A DNA stretch of 64,000 nucleotides, taken from positions 7,130,001 through 7,194,000 of the forward strand of contig NC_063276.1 of NCBI RefSeq assembly GCF_910591885.1, read 5' to 3'. The stretch's first letter is position 1; the number at the start of each line of letters is the position of its first letter. The notes beneath the pieces were generated by a model. It ran no database searches, had not been told where the DNA came from, and saw only the letters and a program-made list of their open reading frames with translations. Source of the stretch: Bombus terrestris. Taxonomy: Eukaryota > Arthropoda > Insecta > Hymenoptera > Apidae. The translations under genes were made by a program, and so were the position numbers. Shown one piece after another: positions 1 through 13,199 of this stretch.

Positions 1-2900
1 AAGAATGTTCATTCGCTGCGGGTGCACGGATTGTATATACTAACTACACGAGATGAAATTTTTAAACGTGATTGCGAGCGACTCCTCGCACACGGCATTT
101 TGTGTAAATTGGCAACATTCGAGTTTCAGGTACAAATATTTAAATGAAACACGTGTTCAAATTCACGCTGCACATACAAAACAGATGCCCCACGTCGTCG
201 TTGCCCCTCTCGCACTCTTACCAACGACGCCGAGAGAGAATGCATTATATAGGGTATATAGTTATACATACATACGATGGACAGACTCGTTCTCTCTTTC
301 TGTTACGAGTTTTCAAGCAATTTAGTCATGCAAAGGCCGAATCAGTTCGTATATTATTCGAATTGAAAAATATCGTAATACCGCGTTGGCTTCGTAAATA
401 AACCCGTTCTGATTCCCAAACGTCTCTGCATTGGCGTGGGACGTGACAAATCGAATTTTTATCGTGACATTTATCAAAGAAATATCTGCGAGAATAAAAT
501 AGAAACAAACAGTAATTATCGAATAACGATACGTCGTAGAAATAATATATTCAATAATAGGAAAAGTAAGTATCGATCGAACGTGTAATTGTCGCTTACG
601 TAAGTTTTTTCACTACGTATCGCATAGCCGGTATAAAATGCAAATATATTCCGTGATTTAATGACATATTTCAATTTAGAATGGTTATTTATAATTAGCA
701 TGCCGGTAGATTAAAGTTAGCACAAGGATTACTAGTATTAACTGTGTAATTTCTATCTTCGAGTGAGTAATAATAACATTTCAGCCGGAGATTTATTTTA
801 CGACCCCGCTCTCTGTAGAGACCGTAATGCAGATATTGATCTGCCTGGCGTTTAATGTCACTCACAATGTTATTCCGACTAAAACATATAGCGGTGAAAT
901 TCCAATATTTAATGTGCACACCTCAAACTATTTTTAAATGGATCAACAGATCCAACGAAATCTCGCTAATAACCCAGCCAATTTAATGAAAAAGAGAAAG
1001 AAAAAAAAGGGGGGGGGGAGAGAGAACGTTTGGAAATTATGAGCGCGCCATAAAATCGCTTTCTCCTTGAAATTGAATCGGATCGAATGATCGATGGCGA
1101 CTATAAATCGACAATGAATGTATTGTCGATAGAATTTTAAAAGTTCGAAAAATGCGACGTCGAACGTTTGCATTCCTAGTAGATAGATGACATTTCAGGT
1201 TAGTCTTTACAAGAAATCGTGAACGTAGATAGTACACCAAATTAGAGCCAGACGATGTGGCTTTTAATTAAAACTTAAGACCGTCCGTTAAGATCGTGTG
1301 ACTTCACCGTAAATTTACCAGACGTACGTATGTGTAAATGAACTTTGTTAGGATCTATTCGGCACTTATCGAATGAGAATATACATTTCTTTCTGGATTC
1401 AATACAATCGAAGAAATGCAGAACAATCGAAATTATAGCTTAAAATTGATTATCTGTGTTCTTATTAAAAATAGAGAGAAATATATTAATAAATTCACTA
1501 CGTTCTAATTTTACCCGTGACGATATACAAATATGTCGGAACCATTTTAAATAAAACGTCGAACCGAATGCACTGCACCGATGTACAAAATGAAAAATTG
1601 ATTTTCCTAGATATACATTTATTATACATGTGTGCATGTATGTACGTATGTATATACATATTTTCAACGATGAAAATTACATTGATTCTATCCATGGTCG
1701 GTATAAAGGTAAATCAGATACATCAGTTACCGACAGAGCGTTAGATACAAGAGAGAGGTAAATAGAAATGCAAACAATTGCCCCTGGACTCGTATTTTCC
1801 GACGATACGACCAGTCTTCGAATATCAGGATCATACGTCACGTGAAAATAAATCACCAACTTTATATTCAGGGAATGCACTGTGCGTAGAAAATGAATAT
1901 ATTATGTGTAGCTCGTTTGAAAATACGATGGTTTCTATTGTATTTTATACGAAGATAAAATTCGATAAAACTCCGAAGAGAATGAAAATAGCACACAATG
2001 CCTGTTCAAATCAATTAACATTGTTCGGACATATCAAATTTATAAAACGAATAAAACATATATTTGCCGGACAAATGAAACATTGATTAGCAATTTTACA
2101 CGATCTCGTGTTACGTTGCACGAAGTTGTAACATTGTTACGAACGATTTAAGAAAGTAACCGAAACGATCGATCGTGTAGATTTCTCCTGTAAATCGAAA
2201 GTTTTCAGAAGACTGATCGATTAGTTGGCAAATGAATTAGTTGCATAAAAACGCGGGACTTACAGCAAAACTTCGATAATTGTGGTTGAAACGGATTTTG
2301 AAAAAAAATTCTATTCGTCCGAAGGTCTATTGACTTTGGCTTGTAACATAAATCGGCATATTCCCCGAAAATATAATAAAGCGATCTACTATTCCTTTCT
2401 CCAGTAACACAAGGGTGTGTCATGTAAGTTATCGTCGCGATAAATCAACAATCGTCAATCGGGCTTGTACCATGGTGGCCCGTAATTTATTGAACGCCGC
2501 ATCTTCGATCCTCGATATTCAAATTACGTCGCTTCCAACGACCTGAAAGTCTTTCAAATAGTTTGCTCATCTTCTTTTTCCATACCTTTCAAACCTTCCA
2601 TAGGATTATGATAATATTACTAGCATTTTGAACGTCGTTCGCTATTTCGTAAAATATTAAAAATTCACTTTCGACGTAACACTAGATAAGTTAACGGATA
2701 CCGACAACGTTAATCTGTCAGCCGTATCATGTTTTAATTCGAAATCGTATTTAAGATAATTCGATTTTAAATAATCAGTTTTAATCGATCTTGATTTCAA
2801 GAAATGTTTTCCATCGGAATTTCAATCTTTGCGAATATAAATATGAATTTATGTTCAGCTGAAATGAAACGATGTACAAGTAATATTCTAGCAAATTAAA
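1..2900. other. AT-rich DNA without recognisable genes
   Basis: Open frames reach at most 102 codons (1778-2086, plus) with no domain. A purine tract with ten consecutive G lies at about 988-1022. Nothing else seen. Confidence 0.7.
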
Positions 2901-2919
2901 GAATGGGCGTTCGCTTAAG

Positions 2920-3369
2920 ATGAAAGATAAACAACAGGAGGAAAGCTCATCGGTGAAATCAATTATTGTACAAACAATAAACCAACGAGTCTCTATAATA
3001 GTTCATCCTCCCCATAAAACCCATAGTTCTGTACTTGAAGCGAGAGAGTATCAACAGAGATCCCGAAGTAATTTTCTCCAGCGAATTCACCCCACCTTCC
3101 GTCACCACCTTAAAGGAGATAACATCGACAACGAAAGATTCCAATATTCCTGCGCACGCAACGCCGTTTACACAGCTTTTTGTGCAACTCGTTCACCGAG
3201 TGTGTACGCTATGTCGTCGTGTCTGCGAGAGTTCTGTTGTTGCGAGTGTATCGCACACGAGCACACATGCTATCCTAGTCGAGCGAGAAACCCAGCCAGT
3301 ATATGGACGTTGAAGGGACAAGGACAGAAGGTAACCAAGCAGATAGAGAAGGACAACGCTAGAGGATAA
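2920..3369 (+). other. Open frame of 149 codons, unidentified
   Basis: ATG to TAA, with a Cys-rich middle (SSCLREFCCCECIAHEHTC) and a basic C-terminus that runs into the purine-rich tract. No domain is recognised. The last quarter is shaped by the purine bias. Probably not a gene. Confidence 0.12.
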
Positions 3370-3825
3370 ATTAAAGAGCGAAAGAAACGGATAGATTGAA
3401 GGAATGACGAAGGCGGACGTTCGAAACAGCGAGTAAGATGGAGACAGATGATGGAATGAGAGAGGACGATGGATTAAAAGGAAGACGATGAGTGTGAGCG
3501 AGTGTGGTGGCCTAACGGAAGAGAACAGAGAGAAAAAAGAGAGGGACAAACGTAGGAAAGGCGGTAAGGGCAAATAGAGAGGGCCTGATAGGAAAATAAC
3601 AGGTAAAGGGAGATAAAGGAACAGATGGAGCGAATGACGGAACAAGAGAGAAGGCAAGTGACGCCATGGATAGCGAAGAACGGATCAAAAGAGTGAAAAA
3701 AGACGAGTAGACGCGAATCCGGACAAAGTGGGGTGAAGTAAGACAACCATAGGGTAAGAAGACGAATCAAGGATAGAGAAGAATAAGCGGAGAGAGAGAA
3801 AGGGAAAGAAGAGGTTGATCAGGAA
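3300..3825 (+). other. Purine-rich tract of about 500 nt (plus strand)
   Basis: The plus strand is dominated by A and G (repeated AGAGAG, GGAAG and GAAAGA words) with few pyrimidine runs, and it is not a simple microsatellite. GAGAG words are binding sites of GAGA-factor-type proteins in insects, and GA-rich RNA can act as a splicing enhancer; both are possibilities only. The long minus-strand open frames across it, rich in Ser, Leu and Phe, are composition artefacts. Confidence 0.8.
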
Positions 3826-3829
3826 CGAA

Positions 3830-6530
3830 CGTATGCGCGGGTGCTCGTCTGTGTACGAGGCAGTAAAACTTGCTTAACTGTGTGAACGATAATTGGCACA
3901 TGAATCATGCATTCGGTTGTAGCGTGTCACTCGGTGTACGTTCCACTCAGGCAACTTTTCCAGCGCACGCATGCACGCACCGTCGTTATTATGCATACAA
4001 CGCAAAATAATTATCGTAAACGCGAATCAAGCTGCGCGCCATTTGCATTTTCCACGCTAATATCGAACTTTGGCAACTTTTGCCAAACGATACGTCGGTG
4101 AGTCGTTTGAAAATGTTCATTTAGCTCTGCTATTATTATATTTCCTCGCCTGTATCGGTCGACTCTCGCTTTGAAAAATAGGGTAACGCGTTGAAAAATC
4201 ATATCTGGCGCGATAAATATCCCTTATAACGTTATTAACATTAAATTACATTCGTAATGACGGTCATCCTGTACGATCATAGTTTAAGGGTTAGGTTTAT
4301 CGATCTCCTATCATATGAAAAAAATATCAGTTAGTACGGTTAACCACGACATGAAATATAGATGGTATCGGTAGATTAGTTGCAATGTTGCTTATATAGT
4401 TGGCAGTTCAATCGAGGAAGAAGACCATTCTGATTCACTGCAGATAAGATAATTCTAGAGAAAAAATTTCCTCGCAACGACGCATCGTTAATATATCTGA
4501 TTGAATAAGATCCGCGATCAAATTCAGACCACGTAGATCAGAGGAAGGGATACGTATACGGTGAGTAACAATGAGATATAGATTTCAATGGTACCTTAAC
4601 GATCTGCATCGTCGTGCGCAAACCTGTTTATCGAGTTCACTGTAGGCATTGGGAATATCGACGATGTTATCGTGGCTCCCGCGGACATCCACCGACCAGA
4701 TTTCCAGCTGTCATTAAAACATCTTCCTGTCTTTTATGTTCTTTCCCCATTAAACCTGCACTTTCTATGCTGATTCAAATTTCCATCGCTCCTTTTGATA
4801 ATAGCTTACAATATACTTTTTTACCTACTAATACAATTTATATTTGTATGCACGGTCTTTGGATATTTCAAACAGAAAGACTTCGTATTATAAGCAAATA
4901 TGCACAACTGCTTATAAATATTTGAATAAGTTTGAAGATAATGGATAACGTTCGTATAATTTTTTTGTATGATTTAATTTGCATAAGGGTCAGCGGTCTA
5001 CTAGTATAGTAAAAAATTAATAGAAATCGAGTAAATGGAAAATTTACGGATATTAGGTCGGCGAGAAAGATGGGGAAAAAATAACGGAGAACAGGAATAA
5101 GAGAAAAATTGTTGCGTTTCCACTGAAATGTTTCTGTCCTTGTTTGATATTAATATTTATGAGACAACTGCAACACGTTTGAAAGCGAACTCGGTCAAAA
5201 CTTCGTTTTTACAATAAACAACCATACGTCTTAATAACAAGGGAATCTCGTTTAGCTTTTCTAATTAGAGGCGAAGTAGAGTATAAAAGATGATATCTTT
5301 CAAATAATTATGAGCGGTATATATACTCTGTGTATTTTCTTCATGTTAAATATCAAATGATCACGCGTTTCTCGCAATTTCAATCTACGTTAGTCATCTA
5401 CGACGGCTATATTGAAACCGTTGTTAAAACATCTCCATCGTAAGGCAAATTTCTATGCGCTTAATTCCACTGTTTCGACCAAGTTGCATTACGTTTAATT
5501 ACATACAAGTAGAAAATCCATAGAAACCAGGACAGGACGCGAGGGTTGGACGATGCAATAGGACACAGAGTGAAAGGATGATGTAAAGATAATTATGTAT
5601 TCGTCATTCGGCAAACGATAACATCAAAGTGCACTCAGCAATCGTGGACAGGAGGGACAGAGACGAAACTATAAGTCGAAATGCGATTTAAACGTCGCGT
5701 AAATGAATGGTAATTGTTCCAATGAAGGGACACTATCCCGGAGCGTGTTCGTGATCGGGCAAGTATCGCATGTACGGGACGGATTATTATTTGTTTTATC
5801 GGCTGTCCGAACGAATTTGTATTGTAGTGGCCCCGAACGAGAGTGCACGTGTGCAATTCCCTATAACCGCGTGTGTATCGGCGAACGATGACACGCACCT
5901 ATACATGTGTCAAGTACACGTCTATGGAAAAATCGGTGAATGACTTTTACGAGCCTATATTCCACCGTTTTCTTCCTTTTTTTAATTCTCAATCCACGCG
6001 ATTTATCTCTCGATTAAATGTGTCGTTTGCTGGATCAACGATGATTGATCGCATCAAATACAATACACGTTAAATCACGCGTGTCGCGTGCACTTATAAA
6101 AGAACTTGAAATAATGTATTATTCGATCGAATGATCAGAAGACGACTGAAATCAAAGATACAACTTTCCTTTTTCCGAAACTTTAGCCCAGACTTGCGAA
6201 TCGTAGTCGTAGATCGAACCGATCAAAATAAATAATTCTTCGATAGTCGTGATGGCACATGGTTGAAATACGTGCGAAACGGTTACAGAAGTTTGACGAG
6301 TTCTCTTCTCTTTTAAATTTATAGCAGGTATAAAAGTACGGCCGGGCAAATTTAAACATTCATCTCGTAACACACGGCCGCAACACGAGCAACGAAAAAA
6401 TCAGGAAGCTCCTCGAGTTTGAGATTTTCGACGTTGTAAAAATGTCTGCAGGAATTTATGCTGTATTAACGATGCTTTCACGAGCATGTTCTCTCCCGCG
6501 GCTTGTCGCTGCAAGCACCGATACGTTGAT
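3830..6530. other. Anonymous AT-rich DNA
   Basis: No gene, transposon end or array recognised. Frames of up to 103 codons (4614-4925) have no domain. Confidence 0.7.
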
Positions 6531-6535
6531 ACTAC

Positions 6536-6602
6536 CGAATTACCAACGCTACAACCACGAATTACCAACACTGGCTACGCGAATTACCCACACCGGCTGG
6601 CC
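6536..6602. repeat. Short tandem repeat, 22 bp x 3
   Basis: The unit CGAATTACCAACACTGGCTA recurs with small changes at 6536, 6558 and 6580, a regular 22 bp period. Units 2 and 3 share the CTGGCTA/CCGGCTG ending and unit 1 is more diverged. Confidence 0.75.
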
Positions 6603-6609
6603 ATTATTC

Positions 6610-8290
6610 CGATAACCAATCAATAGGGTGCACGTACAGAAGCCTCGGGCTTCTAACGAATCGTTAAAACTAATTTCGTTGATGTGCCGCCTGTAGATAG
6701 CTGTTTATACGCGCGCTTTACACCGGTTGAATGGAGCTGGTTTATGTGGAATCAAGAATAGCTTATAGTTATGTATTCAAGCGAGTGGATGAATCCGGTG
6801 TCAGAGGATTAATATACTCGGTTGGTCGGCTACTATATTTCATCTTCTTAATACCTCTAACAGCTTCAATTATACCAAACTGTCACTTACACCGTTACTA
6901 CCGTCAAATATTTTTCTGACATTTTATATTATATTTCGATTTTATCTTCAAGTTGTGGTAGACATTTTAATTCACAGTTTCGCAAAAGTCCTTGCCGCTA
7001 TTACGATTTGTACACGGGAAATTCATTAAATGTTTTACAAAGGTTGAAATGATCCGCATTAAAGTTTCTATCGGCGGTAACGAGCTTCCATTTAATCGTG
7101 ATAATAAAATAACCTCACCTGATTGTCCAGACACAAACCAGCAAACGGTAGAATGGAAATAAACACGCTTCTTACCTGGAACACGTAAAGAGCATTGATA
7201 ATTAAATCTAATGCTAGAGTTGAGTGTAAAAAGAGGATTAAAAGGGTTAAGTTTGTCGTTAAATTGATTTCCAATGGGTAGCTAATTTGGTCGTATTTAT
7301 TCTCAGGTTTACCAAGGCAAAGAACCAGGCTTCGGGAATACGTAGGATTCTTATTTCGAGCGCAGTTAGGTACGTTCGATTCTTAAAATATCGAACGCGA
7401 ATTGATGCTACTTAGAATAATCCGAAACCCACTGAAAATTCATCGGAACGTACTCGCTAATTCTTCGCTATTGTTTCTCCATTTTTATCCACCTAAAGTT
7501 GCATAATAAATTCCACGCTATTTAATCGCTGACTCATGGAAAAATGCGATAATAACCAGCCCCGTAATAACACATGGGACATAGCCTACCTCCAATCTCG
7601 TCTATATTTTTGTCAAACTGACACTGCTGAACCGGCTTAATTTCAGTTCACCGTGGCAATGTATGCATATATTCATGCGAGCGTGTGTTCGGATCGTTCC
7701 ACATTGACCAGGCCAGGTTCAGTCAATTGTTTGGCGGTGACGAGGCCCTTTGGTACCTGTGCAACGACGATGGAATCACTATTCTCGTACAGTGAAACTT
7801 TCGTCCGTGAGCCCGGCCGATGTTTGTATCCCCGCAACACTCGGTTCGAGCCCCTTCAATTTGTCAAGACTTGTCAAATTTTTTCGTTTACATTGCCGGA
7901 GCGAGATCCGATTTTAGAGACCGCGAATAGGACGACCAGTGGGAAATACAGAGCGGGACATGGGGAACAGGTCATTAAAATCGTGCAGGATTTCGTCGTT
8001 CTCCGCTTGCTTCTCGTTCGCGTTGCAAAGTGAAATCGTAGGAGAGGGGATTTATCGACGATTCGACGAGCTCCGGATATTTTAATTAACCGAAAATAAT
8101 TCCAGTGACTCGCGGAATTAGGTTAAGCTTGATTAATGATTGCGTCAATTTCGATTCATTGAGCGCGATTTGTTCGATGAGTTAGCTGTTCTTTGGTATT
8201 TTCCACTTTCCATTCAATCCTTTCCGCAGGAATTTTTCTTTCGACAATGAACACAATTATGCACGTAACAGCACATAGCTATGTTTAAAC
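6610..8290. other. Anonymous DNA with a GC-richer patch
   Basis: A 126-codon plus-strand frame at 7653-8033 lies in a patch richer in CpG than its surroundings. Its product has no recognisable domain and no obvious splice context. Otherwise nothing seen. Confidence 0.6.
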
Positions 8291-8297
8291 GAGAATA

Positions 8298-8325
8298 TAC
8301 AGTGGCTATAAAAGGTACTTATCAT
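8298..8325 (+). mobile_element. Solitary element end
   Basis: TACAGTGGCTATAAAAGGTA matches the first ten bases of the 20274 end exactly and diverges after that. No partner end was seen. A similar start, TACAGTGGCTAAACAATTTA, occurs at 52053. Both are weak. Confidence 0.25.
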
Positions 8326-8743
8326 AAAGGTATTTATCACAACATTCACGTAATTATCAATCGATATTAAAAATACGAAATGTTGAACCTGATAGAGAAA
8401 AAGAAAGGTTTCGTTGGAAAATAAGCTCGGAAGAATCGGTAATTATACGGCTGAAAAAATGGCCACTGGCACCTTATTCTGAAACACTTGATAGCTAAGT
8501 ATAATTGAGCGTTTGTTTTTAGTACAATTTAGGTGTTCGATTCTTTTTTTTCATTCAGCATCCGCCGCGCTTTTCCAACACTGTTTTTTTGCGGACCATC
8601 CACGACATGTAAAGATTAGTGTGCAGACATAAAAGGGCCAGACGAACGTGAATGCGTATGTACGTGTATATATACGTGCGTATTGTTGCACCACGGAGAA
8701 AATAAAAAGAGCACGAGAAAAAAAAAATGGAAGGGAAAAAACG

Positions 8744-8808
8744 ACAGAGAGAGAGAGAGAGAGAGAGAAAGAAAGAGAAATAGAGAGAGAGAGAGAGAGA
8801 AAGAGAAG
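8744..8808. repeat. (GA)n microsatellite, interrupted
   Basis: GA dinucleotides with a few AAAG and AAAT interruptions, inside a broader purine-rich stretch to about 9030. Long open frames over it on either strand are composition artefacts. Confidence 0.97.
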
Positions 8809-9540
8809 CAAAATGAAAAAGCAGCAATGGCGCGAGAGCAAGACGGAAACGCGGTGAGGGAAAAAGACACCATCTGTTACCGGCAATGAAATATATCTGT
8901 GTCAAAAAAAGATGGGAAAAAAAGAAACAGGAGCAAAATGCCCGAGAATGGCATAGAAGCGATTGTGCAACTAAAAAAGCTGTTCAATAAAAAGGGACAG
9001 TGGGAGAGGAAAAAAAGAGTGTAACTTGCAGAGATTAGCGAGGCTCAAACAGCCAGAGGAATTAATCCATTAAGGAAAAGGAGGGTAATTGAAAAATATA
9101 CGCTTTCAAGCAAATTGTGCTACCTACTCGTTACGCGTGAAAGCGCAGATGTTATCACCAACATTTTGTTAATTCTCTGTCTAACCGGTTTAAAATCAAC
9201 CTAATTATATGGAAGTTTTCTGTTCGCCTCGTGAACGAATAGGGAAGAGTACGACAATTGGATGTAATAGGGCAAATTCTTCATTGGACGACGCGGATGT
9301 TTACATGGTTGTAGGAAATCATTGAAATCATTGCATAGGCGTAACGTCATGTTACGGTGGATCATAAATTCGTATGTATTTGGGACGTTCAGAAGAAGAA
9401 AAATATATGAAAAAAAAAAAAATATATATATATATAAAATAATTGAAAAATATATGAAACGTTCAAAGTACATTACTCGTTGTATAATATTCGCTGTATA
9501 AGTGAAACAAATTTCCTACGTCTCACTCCCTTAATTGTAT

Positions 9541-10245
9541 TTATATATTAACTTGCACAAACATCCACTGTATATTGATATCATATCGGGTCATATTAAT
9601 TTCAATTACTTGTACGCATTTCGATTGGTCGGGAGTTGAATCAATACAACGTGACACGTACATACCAAACTAACATCGATCGATCAACAACGTTTTGGTA
9701 TCCGTTAATGGGTCGCGTACGTGAATTACTTCTTTTGCCGGCGTTGTTGTTAACGCGCGAGATCCACGCCATCCGATTAATTCGATGTAATTTTCTAGTA
9801 ACAACTTTGTGTATGCGTGTTCCTCCGTAAGACCGATTTCCCGCACTCAAGCAAATGTACTTGATTACCGAGCGCAAATTGATTCACGACACATTTTCCA
9901 TCTTTTATTTCGTTCGTCGAACCTGTATAATTCTTTGGATCGTAATAATAAAGTAATTCGATCATTTCTTTCTCGATCGTAGCGGCTTCAACCATGGGAC
10001 GTCAGGCATATTCCAATAAGCTAGAAATTATTTTGAACGTTTGTTGCTTCATGGTGGCCAGCTCGCCAGGCAACACGCAATACCCGTTATTATTTGCCGT
10101 GAATGTTCTTTCTTCAATTACGTGAACGCCGGCAAACCTAGAATAGCAGGAATAGTTTGCTTTGGATGCTCGGTTATTTCGAATAGCTAGATTATAGTTA
10201 TCGAACAACTTTATTGGCCGGACGCTCGGATATCTACGTGGCCAC
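9541..10245 (-). pseudogene. Decayed coding region of about 235 codons, unidentified, possibly of viral origin
   Basis: Reading down the minus strand, one frame is open from about 10245 to about 9850 apart from a single TGA at 10002-10004. Reading then has to shift frame near 9840 and stays open to 9541 apart from one TAG at 9670-9672. The implied protein has coding-like composition on both sides of each break. It has regularly placed cysteines (YSC, GYC, GKC, LLEC, DRC, SRC, SKC) and distinct segments such as NNNGYCVLPGELATMK, LYYYDPKNY, ENYIELIGWRG and HVRDPLTD. No splice sites explain the breaks, so this looks like a disabled gene and not exons. I do not recognise it firmly. The GYC-LP block and cysteine spacing recall secreted or envelope proteins of large insect DNA viruses (per os infectivity factor type), but that is a weak memory-based impression. 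A decayed host gene is the alternative. No start codon was chosen. Confidence 0.5.
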
Positions 10246-10249
10246 TATT

Positions 10250-13050
10250 AATCTCTGTGTTGTACGTGTGTTTGCGTATAATTGCGAATATTGTGGATGC
10301 ATTTAAAAGCTACATTTGAAGCATGCCTTTCAAACCGATCGATCCGTTTCGTTCATTTATTCATTTATAACAGATTGAAATTTGTTTTATAACGGAATTA
10401 TACGAACGTAAAGCCGTAATTATTTGTCCTTTTCTCTGTAGATAAAAAAAGGGGGGGGGGAGTAGTTATTCTAAAAAAAATTGCAGTGGAAAATAACGGA
10501 AATATAAAATTGAAAAATGGAAATATATTTTGGAAATGAAAAATTGGAAATATATTTCCAATTTGAAATATCGATATCTCGAGCATCTGCCAATCTCCAT
10601 CGGTCAGCCTTCGTTTCTCGGAAAAATCTCACGAGAAACATTTGCATCCTTTGTTCATCACAGCGTTCGACGAAAACAAAACGAGAGAATCCTTCCCTTC
10701 TTTTTTTTTTTTTTTTTTTTTTTAACGCGATAAAAGCGGCAGACCGCCATCGTGGATTAGCGCAACGTGGAATTTCGCAGTCCCAGTTAATTGCTTCCTC
10801 CTTTTCTTTTTTTTTTTTTTTTTTTTTTGTTCAATCGGTTCGCCGCCAGCAAAAGGATTTATTCACCCCTTACCATCGTCAATCGGGGAACAATGAAATT
10901 CGACGAGTTTACTGGCCGGTGTTCTTATCGCGACGCGCAAATTTTATCACTGAAACACAGTCTGCCACGATTAAATTGATCGTGAATCGTGACATCGAGA
11001 TTCGATTTGCTTTCACCACACCACGGGATTCATCGTTTCGTTCAGATAATTAAACGTTATCCTATGCGCCACTAAATGTACATATCGACCTTAACGATTA
11101 TTTTTCATTAACGCGCTCGTATATTCATTATCGCGTACAAACATCACGTGTGAAGAAAAACACGATAAGTCATTTCTGTTAATTATATTTTATTCGGATA
11201 GTATTTTACGACCAGCAATTATTACATATTTCGAAAATTTTCCGCTGAACGAAAGAAACAAACAACGTAATTAGCTGCGCAAGCAAATGCAAATATATAT
11301 ATATATATATCTCTATGGTTTACAGCGTAGCAAATTTCAAAATTACTTTCCCAGAAGAAATAAAACAACGAACTTATCCTGTTCTTCCTTTAGAATTCTC
11401 ATATTATTCCTTCTTCCATACTCCGAGTTCTTCGAACAAATAATTCTATATCTAAGATATAACTGTTTCTTGTCATCGAGTAAAATATATCCAGACCTGT
11501 TTCATTGTTACCGGTTTTAAAGATGTTTGAGAGAGGTCTGCTTCGAGGAATCCAGAAAATCTCGTCGAGACGTGTCGCAATTGTAGTTTACCTCATCGGA
11601 CTCCGGTTGACACACTAATGCGGTGTCAGCCAAGAATTTGCCTTTTCTCGAGCTTCTTACACCATTCCAATACTTGAAAATGCAACTCGAGGCTTATTTT
11701 TACAAACCTTTCCAGACACAAAATATCGGGACAATCTCTGTTTCGTACAATCCAATGAACAACATGACACAGTGCATCTTGTTTAACGAGACTAGTACTC
11801 GATATCTTTCGTACAGCGAAACTCCAGAGGAACGACGTATATTTCAAAGTCCAACGACGAGCGTTCGTACAAAATAACAATGGACAGCACGATGGAAAGT
11901 ATCATAGATGAAACGTACTTGCTAACTGATATTACAGGCCGTTTGCTCTCGATACGCAATGTTTTCCAGATTGCGAATTAATCTACGAACATAATCAAGG
12001 TTATTAACGACTCGAGAATCTCGCAGCTGTCCTCACAAACGAAGCTGTTTAGCAAAGAAGAAGCAAGATAAGGACAGCTAATTCAAACCTATTAGCAGCA
12101 AACCGAGGTACTAACTACAAGTGCTAAATGACACATTCCCTCGGTTTCTCGATTTAGTTTTCGCATAGGAATTGTCGTTTATTATTTATGCGTACGTTCG
12201 CTGTAGATTGGATTTTGTATGCCAGAAAATAATTTCCAATTCTTGTCTCTATATTGTAAAACTTTGCGTATAATGCCGTAAAGGAAAAATATCATCAAGA
12301 AGCGGACGATAATAAAGTTGCAGTGTCAAAGATTTCGATTTGCAAGAATGTCCATTATGCCCGCATTTCTCACAGAATGTTCTTTCCCTTTTTTTCACCC
12401 ATTCTCCCCTTGTACGTTTCTTCTATCTATCCTTAACCCCTTTGCTCGTTTCTCGGCTTGTACCCTTAGGAGTTTCTTTGCAGCACGTTGCAGCTTCTTT
12501 CGCGAGATTTCCACGTTGCCGTTTTTCTTTCCTTTTCTTCATTAAACGTCAGGTTAAACATTTTTTCCACCGTCCTTATCCGATACGATTCCATCGAAAC
12601 TGGCTGTCACCGTAACTCTCTCGCATAATTAGCAGTTTATAATAGCGAAAACAGGTATCCTGTACACGCTCGCCTTTACGGCTCATTTGAGAACTCGTTC
12701 GTATAAACGTACATAGGCGTTACGTGGCGATGACGCGTTGCACGCGCGTATTTGTAAGTACGCTGACCGTAGAAGAATTTAATCTCCTTGTCCCATGAAA
12801 CGACTAATAACCCGAAAATGTGTACAGAAGCTACGGGATATTTATTATAAACATATCTTCCGAGAAATTAATACACGGTACGAGTAAGCATCTTAAATAC
12901 GTAAAGAGTGTTAGAGGCTCGTTAGATATCGAGTCCCTTCGGTATAACGATGACGTACCGTTTAAATATCATTACGATCTCCGTGAAATACGAGTTTGCG
13001 CGTCAAATATTTTCTGCCCTTTATATACGTACACTGTACGTTTTGAAAAT
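10250..13050. other. Anonymous AT-rich DNA
   Basis: A G run of ten lies at 10451-10460. Frames of up to 178 codons near 10517-11053 exist only because they cross T runs read as Phe. An AT repeat lies at about 11290-11310. No gene recognised. Confidence 0.7.
10701..10828. repeat. Paired long T runs
   Basis: T runs of 23 (10701-10723) and 22 (10807-10828) bases flank 83 bases of mixed sequence. Both are preceded by CTTC/CTCC pyrimidine tracts, so a local duplication is possible, but the interval itself is not repeated. Confidence 0.9.
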
Positions 13051-13054
13051 TGTT

Positions 13055-13192
13055 TCAAACTTTACTGGTATTAATCACGGTAGACGAGTCACGTAACAGC
13101 GCTAATGAAGTTTCAAAATGTTTCGTATAAGGCACGTAATATATTCATAAAAGATGTCTACGGGCGTTGGAATACTTTTATGGGTCTGTGTA
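13055..13192 (+). mobile_element. Miniature TA-inserting element, copy C
   Basis: The core at 13117-13144 matches 54439-54466 at about 24 of 28 positions (both contain CACGTAATATAT). The right end, GGCGTTGGAATACTTTTATG then GGTCTGTGTA, parallels the reverse complement of the 20274 end. The left part near ACTGGTATTAATCAC parallels CATGGTATTCCAACAC at 54381. The left terminus is eroded and approximate. Short open frames here are shadows with no meaning. Confidence 0.5.
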
Positions 13193-13199
13193 TTGTTCG

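Noticed and set aside
3193..3657. Long minus-strand frame rich in Ser, Leu and Phe
   Set aside because: It is the complement of a purine tract; pyrimidine-rich sequence lacks stop codons, so the length carries no meaning.
7653..8033. 126-codon plus-strand frame in a GC-richer patch
   Set aside because: No recognisable domain, no transcription or splice signals, and its length is compatible with local composition.
8551..8905. Several overlapping frames of 70-116 codons
   Set aside because: They cross a GA microsatellite read as Ser-Leu or Arg-Glu repeats.
10517..11053. 178-codon plus-strand frame
   Set aside because: It is held open by two T runs read as poly-Phe; sequence either side has no protein character.
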